From Methanobrevibacter boviskoreani JH1 (lineage in GTDB: Archaea; Methanobacteriota; Methanobacteria; Methanobacteriales; Methanobacteriaceae): a DNA stretch of 64,000 bases. Numbering within the stretch: position 1 is the first letter of the stretch; every line of letters starts with the position of its first letter. The notes below the pieces were generated by a model that saw nothing but the letters and a program-made list of their open reading frames with translations, did not search any database and was not told the origin of the DNA. Location of the stretch: the NCBI RefSeq assembly GCF_000320505.1, contig NZ_BAGX02000020.1, forward strand, positions 104,573-168,572. Reading direction: 5' to 3'. Below are positions 56,589 to 64,000 of the stretch, piece by piece. The position numbers and the translations under genes are program-made.

Positions 56589-58934
56589 ATGATGAATACA
56601 AGTAAAGTTTTAGTTTCTGGAATAGTTCAGGGAGTAGGTTTTAGACCTACAGTATATAGGATTGCTAAAAAACTATCTCTTAAGGGAAGTATTAGAAATC
56701 TTGGAAATATTGTAGAAATTATATTACAAGGAAATAAAGAAAACATACTTGATTTTGAGGAAACACTATATGAAGAGCTTCCTCCAATAGCTAAAATTGA
56801 AAATTTTAATTTTAAATGGATAGAAACAAACAAAAAATATGATGAATTTACAATCCTAGAAAGTGCCGATGATTATAACGGTAATTCAGTTATACCTGCA
56901 GATGTAGGTATCTGTGATAAATGTTTAGCAGAAATTACCGATCCCAATAATAGACGTTATAGATATCCCTTTAATGCATGTTGTGACTGTGGACCACGTT
57001 TTACAGTTATTGAATCAGTACCTTATGACAGGGATAAAACAAGTATGGATGACTTTCCACTATGTGATGAATGTAATAGGGAATATACAAACCCCTTAGA
57101 TAGACGCTATCATGCTGAAGCAATGTGTTGCAGCAAATGCGGACCCTCACTTAGATTATATGACTCAAACAAAGAACATATTAAATCAGATGACCCAATT
57201 AAAGAAACTGTAAGATTGTTGGAAGAGGGAAATATAATAGCATTGAAAGGTATAGGCGGAACCCATCTTGTATCTAAGGTTACAGATGAGGATGTAGTTT
57301 TAAAATTAAGAAATAGGCTTAATAGACCAGCTCAGGCATTTGCTGTAATGAGCCATAATGTAGAGACAGCTAGAACATATGCAGAAATTAGTGATTTGGA
57401 AGAGGAAAGTCTTAAATCCAGACAAAGACCAATTGTAGTATGTAAAAAAAGCAAAGATTATTATTTTGCCGATTCTGTTGCACCTGAACTTCACACAATT
57501 GGAATAATGTTACCATATGCCCCCCTACATCATCTATTATTTATTGAAAATGAAAAGATCAACGGGGATCCGGCATATATAATGACATCTGCAAACATAC
57601 CTGGAGAGCCTATGATGATTAAAAACGAGAACATTCTAAATGATCTTGAGGGCATTTATGATTATGCATTAATACATAATAGAAGGATCATTAATAGATG
57701 TGATGATTCTGTAATAAAGTACAGAAACAATAGGCTATCATTTTTACGTCGTTCACGAGGTTATACACCGGAACCTTATGAGATAGCTCCCTCAATCATA
57801 AGGTTAAACGAAAATATAAAGGACAGTAAAATTTTGGCGTTAGGTCCTGAACTTGATGTGACATTTACAATATTAAATGATGGTCTTGGATATGTTTCAC
57901 AGCATATTGGAAATACTAATAAGTTTAAAACATACGAATTCCTACAAGACGCAATTAAGCATATGATGGAGATTACAAAAACCAAAGACTTTGATTTAAT
58001 AGCATGTGATATGCATCCACAGTTCTTTACAACAAAACTTGCAAAGGAATATTCAAAAGAGTATAATGCAGAGCTTATACCGGTTCAGCACCATCATGCA
58101 CATGGAATAAATCTATTAAATGATAATGATCTTGACGAATTAGTGTTTATTGCAGCGGATGGTGTAGGTTATGGAGATGATAAAACCGCTTGGGGCGGTG
58201 AAATCCTATATACCAATGTTAAAGATTATGAGAGATTAGGTTCCCTAAGTCCTCAGAAAATGCCTGGAGGAGATCTATGTACGGAATATCCTGCACGTAT
58301 GCTAATGTCAATATTACTCAACAATGATGAATATACCCCGGAGGACGTCTTAAAGATAATGAAGGAAAACTACTCCAACTATTTCAAATATGGGGATAAG
58401 GAGATTGACCTTGTTTTAAAACAGTTGGAATCCAATTTAAATGTAGGCCTTTCATCCAGTACTGGAAGGGTTCTTGATTCTGTATCCACTGCACTTGGAA
58501 TCTGTGGATCCCGTTCTTATGAAGGGGAGGCATCAATGAAACTTGAGGCAGTGGCATATGGTGCAAACAGAGATCTTGAAATTCCCTACACAATTGAAAG
58601 AATTGATGGAAGATACCAGGTAAACACCAGCAACATATTAAAATCAGTTATTGATTTAAAAAATAAGGGAGAAAATATTAAAGAAATAGCCTCTGCAGCA
58701 CAAAGGGCAATAGCATCCAGTTTATCTGAAATAGCAATCAAAGCAGCAGAGGATAAAAATATTGAAAACATAGGTGCAACTGGCGGAGTACTATATAATG
58801 AAGAGATTACACTCACATGTAAAAATATTATAGAGAGTAATGGATACAATTTCATACAACATACCAATTCCTGTTGTGGGGATGGTTCAGTATCCCTTGG
58901 ACAGGCAATCGTTGCAAGTCAATACTTAAATTAA
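56589..58934 (+). CDS. hypF: Carbamoyltransferase HypF, [NiFe]-hydrogenase maturation
   Basis: HypF makes a carbamoyl adenylate from carbamoyl phosphate and passes it to HypE for the CN ligands of the [NiFe] site. All four domains are present in 781 residues: acylphosphatase (SGIVQGVGFRPTVYRIA), two zinc fingers of C-x2-C-x18-C-x2-C type at about 110-190, a YrdC-like domain (about 205-385), and a Kae1-like C-terminal domain with VQHHHAHGINL and DGVGYG. The ATG at 56592 next to the first ATG may be the true start, since GTGAT lies before them. It would serve Ehb and other hydrogenases. Confidence 0.96.
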   Translation: MMNTSKVLVSGIVQGVGFRPTVYRIAKKLSLKGSIRNLGNIVEIILQGNKENILDFEETLYEELPPIAKIENFNFKWIETNKKYDEFTILESADDYNGNSVIPADVGICDKCLAEITDPNNRRYRYPFNACCDCGPRFTVIESVPYDRDKTSMDDFPLCDECNREYTNPLDRRYHAEAMCCSKCGPSLRLYDSNKEHIKSDDPIKETVRLLEEGNIIALKGIGGTHLVSKVTDEDVVLKLRNRLNRPAQAFAVMSHNVETARTYAEISDLEEESLKSRQRPIVVCKKSKDYYFADSVAPELHTIGIMLPYAPLHHLLFIENEKINGDPAYIMTSANIPGEPMMIKNENILNDLEGIYDYALIHNRRIINRCDDSVIKYRNNRLSFLRRSRGYTPEPYEIAPSIIRLNENIKDSKILALGPELDVTFTILNDGLGYVSQHIGNTNKFKTYEFLQDAIKHMMEITKTKDFDLIACDMHPQFFTTKLAKEYSKEYNAELIPVQHHHAHGINLLNDNDLDELVFIAADGVGYGDDKTAWGGEILYTNVKDYERLGSLSPQKMPGGDLCTEYPARMLMSILLNNDEYTPEDVLKIMKENYSNYFKYGDKEIDLVLKQLESNLNVGLSSSTGRVLDSVSTALGICGSRSYEGEASMKLEAVAYGANRDLEIPYTIERIDGRYQVNTSNILKSVIDLKNKGENIKEIASAAQRAIASSLSEIAIKAAEDKNIENIGATGGVLYNEEITLTCKNIIESNGYNFIQHTNSCCGDGSVSLGQAIVASQYLN

Positions 58935-58952
58935 ATTATACCATTTAATAAT

Positions 58953-59117
58953 TTTTAATAAAATAGCTAAATTAAAAAACGAAATTTAAAACCAATAAAT
59001 TTTCTAACTTAAAACAGATCAGTTTTAGAAAATAAAAACTAAAAAATAAAACTTTTAATAAAAAAATAGCTAAATTGAAAAACGAAATCTAAAATCAATA
59101 AATTTTCTAACTTAAAA
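58953..59117. repeat. 62-65 base direct repeat after hypF
   Basis: Two copies (58953-59014 and 59053-59117) share AATAGCTAAATT, AAAAACGAAAT, CAATAAATTTTCTAACTT with a few substitutions and a three-base insertion. Offset is about 100 bases. A local duplication is the simplest view. Confidence 0.7.
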
Positions 59118-59184
59118 AAAATAAAAAAAAGGAAATGAAAAATCTAGAAAATAGATTAAATCATTATAAAAACAATAAAAAGAA

Positions 59185-59730
59185 TTAATATTCTTTATGC
59201 TCTTTTTCTTTTCTTTCTTTGAAAGTACGTTCTAAAATATACTCGGCTCTTTCAAGCAAGTTTTTATATAAACGTATTTGACCTTCTAATTCTCTTACTG
59301 CTTCATAATGACCTTGGTCAATCTTTTTTTCTAAATCTAACAATCTAGACCATTCATCTCCAGAAGGTAATTGTTTTTGATTTAGTCTATCCTCAGAAAC
59401 ATTAACATCGAAGATATTTTGGCTGATTATTATGTTAACAGTAATATCATTAGGCATGTCATAGTATTTACGAGGTCTTCCTCTCATTATTTTTTTATAG
59501 GAGGATTTTAATATACCTGCTTCTTCCATAGCACGTAAATGTTCTATTACAGCTTTTTGCCCTATGTTTAATTGATTAGATATTTCACTAACAAACATAG
59601 GTTCTTCCCTTAATAGATTAATGATTTCTCGTCTTGTACGAGAACCCATAATATCCAAAATATCATCCATATCAACATCTAAGTTAGAATTTTCATTTTT
59701 GATATTTTGATTATTTTCTTTTTCGCTCAT
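59185..59730 (-). CDS. ArsR-like winged-helix regulator, divergent from the heat-shock genes
   Basis: About 181 residues. An acidic N-terminal tail precedes a winged helix (about 25-95): DILDIMGSRTRREIINLL, VSEISNQLNIGQKAVIEHLRAME, and the wing KIMRGRPRKYYDM. A C-terminal coiled coil (about 125-180) probably dimerises. A TATA box (TTATATAAAGG, minus strand) lies about 22-33 bases before the ATG at 59730, so the mRNA may be leaderless; a TTG one codon earlier is an alternative. Divergence from grpE-dnaK-dnaJ and nearby symmetric repeats suggest it controls heat-shock genes, comparable in role to archaeal Phr. This is inference from context. Confidence 0.82.
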   Translation of the reverse strand: MSEKENNQNIKNENSNLDVDMDDILDIMGSRTRREIINLLREEPMFVSEISNQLNIGQKAVIEHLRAMEEAGILKSSYKKIMRGRPRKYYDMPNDITVNIIISQNIFDVNVSEDRLNQKQLPSGDEWSRLLDLEKKIDQGHYEAVRELEGQIRLYKNLLERAEYILERTFKERKEKEHKEY

Positions 59731-59758
59731 CAATATACCATTATATCGAAACCTTTAT

Positions 59759-59809
59759 ATAACTTTTGGTTACTAAAAGATATAGTGAGAAAGATAACTT
59801 TTTGTTACT
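59759..59809. promoter_or_regulatory. Direct repeats overlapping the regulator promoter
   Basis: ATAACTTTTGGTTACT (59759-59774) and ATAACTTTTTGTTACT (59794-59809) differ by one base and are 35 bases apart. The first overlaps the TATA box of the winged-helix gene, so autoregulation is likely. Confidence 0.5.
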
Positions 59810-59829
59810 TTAATATTTTATGAAAAAAA

Positions 59830-59948
59830 TTCTTTAATACAATAGTTATTTTTTCAACTAATGTCCTATATATTCATATTTCATAAAAATAAAATATTAA
59901 AGTCAAAAAGAAATAAATCTTCCAATTATTAACTATTGTATTAAGGAA
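59830..59948. promoter_or_regulatory. 19-base inverted repeats between the regulator and grpE
   Basis: TTCTTTAATACAATAGTTA (59830-59848) and TAACTATTGTATTAAGGAA (59930-59948) match as an inverted pair in 18 of 19 bases, 81 bases apart. Between and just left of them is a second pair, ACTTTAATATTTT (59807-59819) and its complement (59891-59903). These are candidate operators for the divergent genes, or a nested hairpin. Confidence 0.5.
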
Positions 59949-60028
59949 TTAAAACTAAATGAATATAAAATAATAAAAAGAATAAAAAATTTATTGTTAT
60001 CTTATAATCAAACTGAAAAGGTGACCAA

Positions 60029-60583
60029 ATGGCTAATAATAAAGATGAAGAAAATCTTGAAGAAGAATCTGAATCTTTAAATGAAGAAAAAGATGATTCC
60101 CAAGAAGAATTAACTGCAGAAGAGAAATTAGCTAAAATGGAAGAAGAACTTGAAAAGAAAGATGAAGAACTTCGAGAATATGTGGCTCATACCCAAAGAC
60201 TTCAAGCCGATTTTGAGAATTTCAAAAAACAAACTGAAAAGCAGAATCAGAATATTATCAAATATGCAAATGAAAACCTAATTAATAATATTTTAGATAG
60301 CTATGAAGATATTGGAAGAGCTTTAGATAAGTCTAATAATGATGAAGAATTAAGGGAAGGTTTAGAATTAATCTATAAAAAACTAACAGATACTCTTAAA
60401 AAAGAAGGTCTTGAAGAAATTCCTGCCAAAGGAGAAAAATTCGATCCATTTAAACATGAGGCTTTAATGGTTGAAAATAATCCTGACTATGAAAATGGTG
60501 AAATCATTGAAGTGCTTATGAAAGGGTACACTCTTAAGGATAAAGTTATTAGATATTCAAAGGTAAAAGTTTGTAAAAAATAG
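60029..60583 (+). CDS. grpE: Nucleotide exchange factor GrpE
   Basis: GrpE releases ADP from DnaK. The 184 residues have an acidic N-terminal tail, a long coiled coil (about 30-85, [19 protein letters not shown]) and the C-terminal beta domain with [11 protein letters not shown] and [21 protein letters not shown] precedes the ATG. It is the first gene of grpE-dnaK-dnaJ, a set mesophilic archaea share with bacteria and probably gained from them. Confidence 0.95.
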   Translation: MANNKDEENLEEESESLNEEKDDSQEELTAEEKLAKMEEELEKKDEELREYVAHTQRLQADFENFKKQTEKQNQNIIKYANENLINNILDSYEDIGRALDKSNNDEELREGLELIYKKLTDTLKKEGLEEIPAKGEKFDPFKHEALMVENNPDYENGEIIEVLMKGYTLKDKVIRYSKVKVCKK

Positions 60584-60745
60584 ATTTGCTAATTCAAATT
60601 GAAATTAAAAATTATATTTATTATTAATAATATCTGGCTAAAATAGAATTTAATTAAAATCAGATGAAAACTTAACTTAACTTAAAATTAAATTTTATTT
60701 GCTTAAAATTAAAACTTGAAATCAATTAAAATTTATGGTGATAAA

Positions 60746-62644
60746 ATGACAGAGGAAACTAAGAAAGAAAAGATTATTGGTATTGATTTAGGTACAAGTA
60801 ACTCAGCAGCATCTGTACTTATAGGTGGAAAACCAACTGTTATCCCTAGTGCAGAAGGAGCAAGCCAATATGGTAAAGCTTTCCCAAGTTATGTAGCATT
60901 TACTGATGATGGTCAAAGATTAGTTGGTGAACCAGCTAGAAGACAAGCAATTACAAATCCTGAAAATACCATTAGTGCAATCAAAAGAAGTATGGGTACT
61001 GATAGAAAAGTAAAAGTTCAAGGAAAAGAATACAGCCCACAGGAAATCTCCGCTTTCATCTTACAAAAAATTAAAAAGGATGCAGAAAGTTTCTTAGGAG
61101 AACCAATTGAAAAAGCTGTAATTACAGTACCAGCTTACTTTGATGATAACCAAAGAACTGCAACTAAAGATGCAGGTACTATTGCAGGATTAGATGTAGT
61201 AAGATTAGTTAACGAACCTACTGCAGCAAGTTTAGCATATGGTATTGACAAACAAACCGATGATGATGTTAACATTATGGTATTCGATTTAGGTGGAGGT
61301 ACCTTAGATGTAACCATTATGGAATTTGGTGGAGGTGTCTTCGAGGTAAAAGCTACCAGTGGAGATACTAAGTTAGGTGGTACCGATATGGATAATGCAA
61401 TAATGAATTATATTGCTAACGAATTCAAAAAAGAAACCGGTATCGACTTAATGGAAGATGATCAAGCGGTACAAAGATTAAGAGAAGCTTCTGAAAAAGC
61501 TAAAATCGAACTTTCCACTACATTAACAAGTCAAGTCAACTTACCATTTATTGCAATGAAGGATGGTAAAGCTCAAAACTTAATTAATGATTTAACAAGG
61601 GCAAAACTTGAACAATTAGTAGATCCTATTGTAAAAAGATGTGGAAAACCTATGGAACAAGCATTAAACGATGCAAAAATGTCAAAATCTGATATTGACA
61701 AAATCATCCTCGTAGGTGGACCTACCAGAATGCCATGTGTACAAAAATTCGTTGAAAACTTCATTGGTAAACCAGTAGAAAGAGGAATTGATCCTATGGA
61801 ATGTGTATCTATGGGTGCTGCAATCCAAGGAGGAGTTTTAGCTGGTGAAATTAAGGATTTAGTTTTACTTGATGTAACCCCATTATCTCTTGGAATCGAA
61901 ACTTTAGGAGGAGTAGCAACCAAACTTATTGAAAGGAACACTACCATTCCAACCAAAAAGAGTCAAATCTTCTCAACTGCACAGGATAACCAACCTTCAG
62001 TAGATATCCATGTTGTTCAAGGTGAAAGACCTATGGCAAATGATAACACCACCCTTGGAAGATTCCAATTAGTAGGAATTCCACCTGCACCAAGAGGAGT
62101 ACCTCAAATTGAAGTAACTTTCGATATTGATGCGAATGGTATTATAAATGTATCTGCTAAAGATAAAGGAACTGGTAAAGAACAATCAATTACAATTACT
62201 TCAAGTACTAAATTATCAGATGAGGAAATCCAAGAAAAAGTCAAAGAAGCAGAAATGAATGCTGAGGAAGATAAGAAGAAAGAAGAAGAAATTGAAGTTA
62301 GAAACAATGCTGACTCAATGATTTACACTGCTGAAAAGACTACCGAAGACTTAAAAGACAAAATATCTGATGATGAAAAATCTAAAATCGACGGTTTAGT
62401 CTCTGAATTAAGAGAATTAATTACTGGTGACGACATTAGTGCAATCAAAGAAAAAACCGACGAGTTAACTAAAGAAGTTCAGGAAATCGGCGCAAAAATC
62501 TATCAAGAGGCAGCAGCTCAAGAGGCAGCACAACAACAAGCTAACGGAGCAAACGCTGGTGCAAATGCAGGATCATCACAATCAAACAATGACAATGATG
62601 ACGACAACACCGTTGATGCAGATTACACAGTAAAAGATGATTAG
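60746..62644 (+). CDS. dnaK: Chaperone DnaK (Hsp70)
   Basis: DnaK binds unfolded proteins in an ATP-driven cycle. The 632 residues have an ATPase domain ([40 protein letters not shown]), the linker [11 protein letters not shown], a substrate domain and a helical lid ending in an Ala/Asn-rich, acidic tail. The frame is open from a TTG at 60716, but GGTGAT precedes the ATG at 60746, which matches the family start. Genes grpE and dnaJ flank it. Confidence 0.97.
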   Translation: MTEETKKEKIIGIDLGTSNSAASVLIGGKPTVIPSAEGASQYGKAFPSYVAFTDDGQRLVGEPARRQAITNPENTISAIKRSMGTDRKVKVQGKEYSPQEISAFILQKIKKDAESFLGEPIEKAVITVPAYFDDNQRTATKDAGTIAGLDVVRLVNEPTAASLAYGIDKQTDDDVNIMVFDLGGGTLDVTIMEFGGGVFEVKATSGDTKLGGTDMDNAIMNYIANEFKKETGIDLMEDDQAVQRLREASEKAKIELSTTLTSQVNLPFIAMKDGKAQNLINDLTRAKLEQLVDPIVKRCGKPMEQALNDAKMSKSDIDKIILVGGPTRMPCVQKFVENFIGKPVERGIDPMECVSMGAAIQGGVLAGEIKDLVLLDVTPLSLGIETLGGVATKLIERNTTIPTKKSQIFSTAQDNQPSVDIHVVQGERPMANDNTTLGRFQLVGIPPAPRGVPQIEVTFDIDANGIINVSAKDKGTGKEQSITITSSTKLSDEEIQEKVKEAEMNAEEDKKKEEEIEVRNNADSMIYTAEKTTEDLKDKISDDEKSKIDGLVSELRELITGDDISAIKEKTDELTKEVQEIGAKIYQEAAAQEAAQQQANGANAGANAGSSQSNNDNDDDNTVDADYTVKDD

Positions 62645-62670
62645 ATAAAATTCAAAAATTAAATTATTAT

Positions 62671-62697
62671 GATTTTTAGAAATAAATTTCTAAAATC
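62671..62697 (+). terminator. Hairpin after dnaK
   Basis: GATTTTTAGAAAT and ATTTCTAAAATC form a stem with a one-base bulge around AA, 27 bases after the dnaK stop. It may terminate or process the transcript before dnaJ. Confidence 0.45.
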
Positions 62698-62836
62698 TAA
62701 TAATTTTAAACAAATTTTTCTAAAAAAGATATATAACATAAACAACAATATAATGTTTATACAAGTTTTTAAAAAACTTAGAAACTATTTTTATTAATTA
62801 TTTTAAAATTACAATTATCTTATTACAGGTGAAGAC

Positions 62837-63982
62837 ATGGCAGAGAAGCGAGATTATTATGATGTCTTAGGTGTAGACAAGGATGCTGATCAGAAAGAGA
62901 TTAAGAAAGCATATCGTAAATTAGCAATGAAGTATCACCCAGACGTTAGTGACGATGAGAATGCTACTGAAAAATTCAAGGAAATAAGTGAAGCTTATGC
63001 AGTTTTGTCTGATGAAGACAAACGTAAAAAATACGATCGTTTTGGACATGCAGGTATGGATGGGTTCTCTGCTGAAGATATATATCAAAATGTTAACTTT
63101 AATGATATTTTTGATGATTTCGATCTTGGAAATATCTTTGATATGTTTGGATTTGGTGGAGGAAATAGATCAAGAAATTCACCTTCCGGACCTCAAAGGG
63201 GTTCTGACATTTACACTAATGTAGAAATTACACTAGAAGAAGCTGCAACAGGAATTAAAAAAGATGTTGTCATACATCATGATGAGACCTGTCCGGAATG
63301 TAATGGTAACAAAGCAAAACCTGGAACCAGTCCAGAAACCTGTCCTGAATGTAATGGAACAGGACAAGTTAAAGAGGTAACTAATACATTACTTGGTCAA
63401 ATGATGAGTGTTAGACCATGTAGGAAATGTGGTGGAACAGGTAAAATAATCAAGGAACCATGTGAGAATTGTCATGGAAAAGGAACTGTACGTGAACAAC
63501 AAACTATAACCATTGACATTCCTGCAGGTATTGATGAGACTGATCGTTTAAGAGTTGGTGGAGCAGGTAATGCTGGAGAGCCTGGTGCCCCTGATGGGGA
63601 TTTAATAATATCCGTACATATTAAACGTAATAAAAAATATGAAAGACAAGGTTCACATCTTTACTACAACCAAGAGATAAGTATTGTTCAAGCTAGTTTA
63701 GGTGATAAAATAGATATCCCTACAATTTATGGAAAAACAATCACATTAACCGTACCTCCAGGAACTCAAGGTGGAACAACCTTTAAGATTAGAGATCAAG
63801 GTATGCCATTAAGAGGCCATGATGCTCATGGAAACATGTATGTCACAGTAACTGTTGTTATACCACAAAACCTTAATAAAGAACAGACAAAACTACTTAA
63901 GAAGTTTGCAGAGATTAGTGGTGAAGACATTAAACACGTTAAAAAAGGATTTTTCAGCAAAATGAAAGATTCAATTAAATAG
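62837..63982 (+). CDS. dnaJ: Chaperone DnaJ (Hsp40)
   Basis: DnaJ delivers substrates to DnaK and stimulates its ATPase. The 381 residues have a J domain with the HPD tripeptide (YHPDVSDDE) at about residue 35, a Gly/Phe-rich region (about 70-115), four zinc-finger repeats ([24 protein letters not shown] and CENCHGKG, the first lacking the last Gly), and a C-terminal beta domain. GGTGAAG precedes the ATG. The window ends 18 bases after the stop. Confidence 0.96.
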   Translation: MAEKRDYYDVLGVDKDADQKEIKKAYRKLAMKYHPDVSDDENATEKFKEISEAYAVLSDEDKRKKYDRFGHAGMDGFSAEDIYQNVNFNDIFDDFDLGNIFDMFGFGGGNRSRNSPSGPQRGSDIYTNVEITLEEAATGIKKDVVIHHDETCPECNGNKAKPGTSPETCPECNGTGQVKEVTNTLLGQMMSVRPCRKCGGTGKIIKEPCENCHGKGTVREQQTITIDIPAGIDETDRLRVGGAGNAGEPGAPDGDLIISVHIKRNKKYERQGSHLYYNQEISIVQASLGDKIDIPTIYGKTITLTVPPGTQGGTTFKIRDQGMPLRGHDAHGNMYVTVTVVIPQNLNKEQTKLLKKFAEISGEDIKHVKKGFFSKMKDSIK

Positions 63983-64000
63983 ATAAGAATACTCTTCTTA

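Overview
The window is a compact, very AT-rich euryarchaeal chromosome segment. Its intergenic DNA is almost pure A/T, most genes have a GGAGG- or GGTGA-type ribosome binding site, and the tRNAs and promoters (BRE/TATA) are archaeal. Several genes point to a hydrogenotrophic methanogen: formylmethanofuran:H4MPT formyltransferase (ftr), a complete energy-converting hydrogenase B (ehb) cluster, coenzyme M-type L-2-hydroxyacid dehydrogenase (comC), hypF and larB. A family B DNA polymerase that stops just after its DTD motif (the split PolB of Methanobacteriales), low GC and a bacterial-type grpE-dnaK-dnaJ set suggest a mesophilic member of the Methanobacteriales, such as Methanobrevibacter or Methanosphaera. 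The species cannot be fixed from the sequence alone.

Layout. 1-10 kb: the 3' end of purM, comC, a cupin-hcp pair divergent from a TrmB-type regulator, the large piece of split PolB, an AI-2E-type membrane protein and pyrK-pyrD. 10-13 kb: the C/D-box RNP core genes nop5 and flpA, then an 850-base gap rich in inverted repeats that includes a strong candidate structured RNA. 13-20 kb: coenzyme A genes coaB and coaC as two separate genes, two membrane-anchored surface proteins, pheA (which appears to start at ATT) and two four-CBS proteins. 20-25 kb: a 7-deazaguanine operon (DUF366-queD-queE), a nucleotidyltransferase and a lone Cas4-like protein. 25-35 kb: the 17-gene ehb operon on the minus strand. 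35-49 kb: a YdjM-like hydrolase, an aspartoacylase-like zinc enzyme, argG, sir2, sfsA, nnrE-D, a MthK-like K+ channel, ftr, a UPF0104 protein and trkH/trkA. 49-50.4 kb: intron-containing tRNA-Trp, hjc and a five-tRNA operon (Asn-Met-Glu-Leu-His). 50.7-64 kb: an unusual radical SAM protein, gatB, a CBS-ParB fusion, hisE, a GNAT protein, larB, hypF and the heat-shock group (HTH regulator divergent from grpE-dnaK-dnaJ).

How the genes work together. Ehb uses the ion gradient to reduce ferredoxin for CO2 assimilation. Ftr is the second step of CO2 reduction, and HypF matures the [NiFe] sites. Nop5 and FlpA form the box C/D methylation machine, and the tRNA-Trp intron in the same window carries C/D boxes whose guide predicts methylation of C34 of its own tRNA. 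K+ handling (channel, TrkH, TrkA) and protein quality control complete a largely housekeeping region. There is no CRISPR array, insertion sequence, prophage or rRNA. The most interesting points are the ATT-start genes, the C/D guide inside the tRNA-Trp intron, the structured element at 13141-13213, operator-like repeats at hcp, ehb and grpE, and a repeat-bounded element at 1671-1824.
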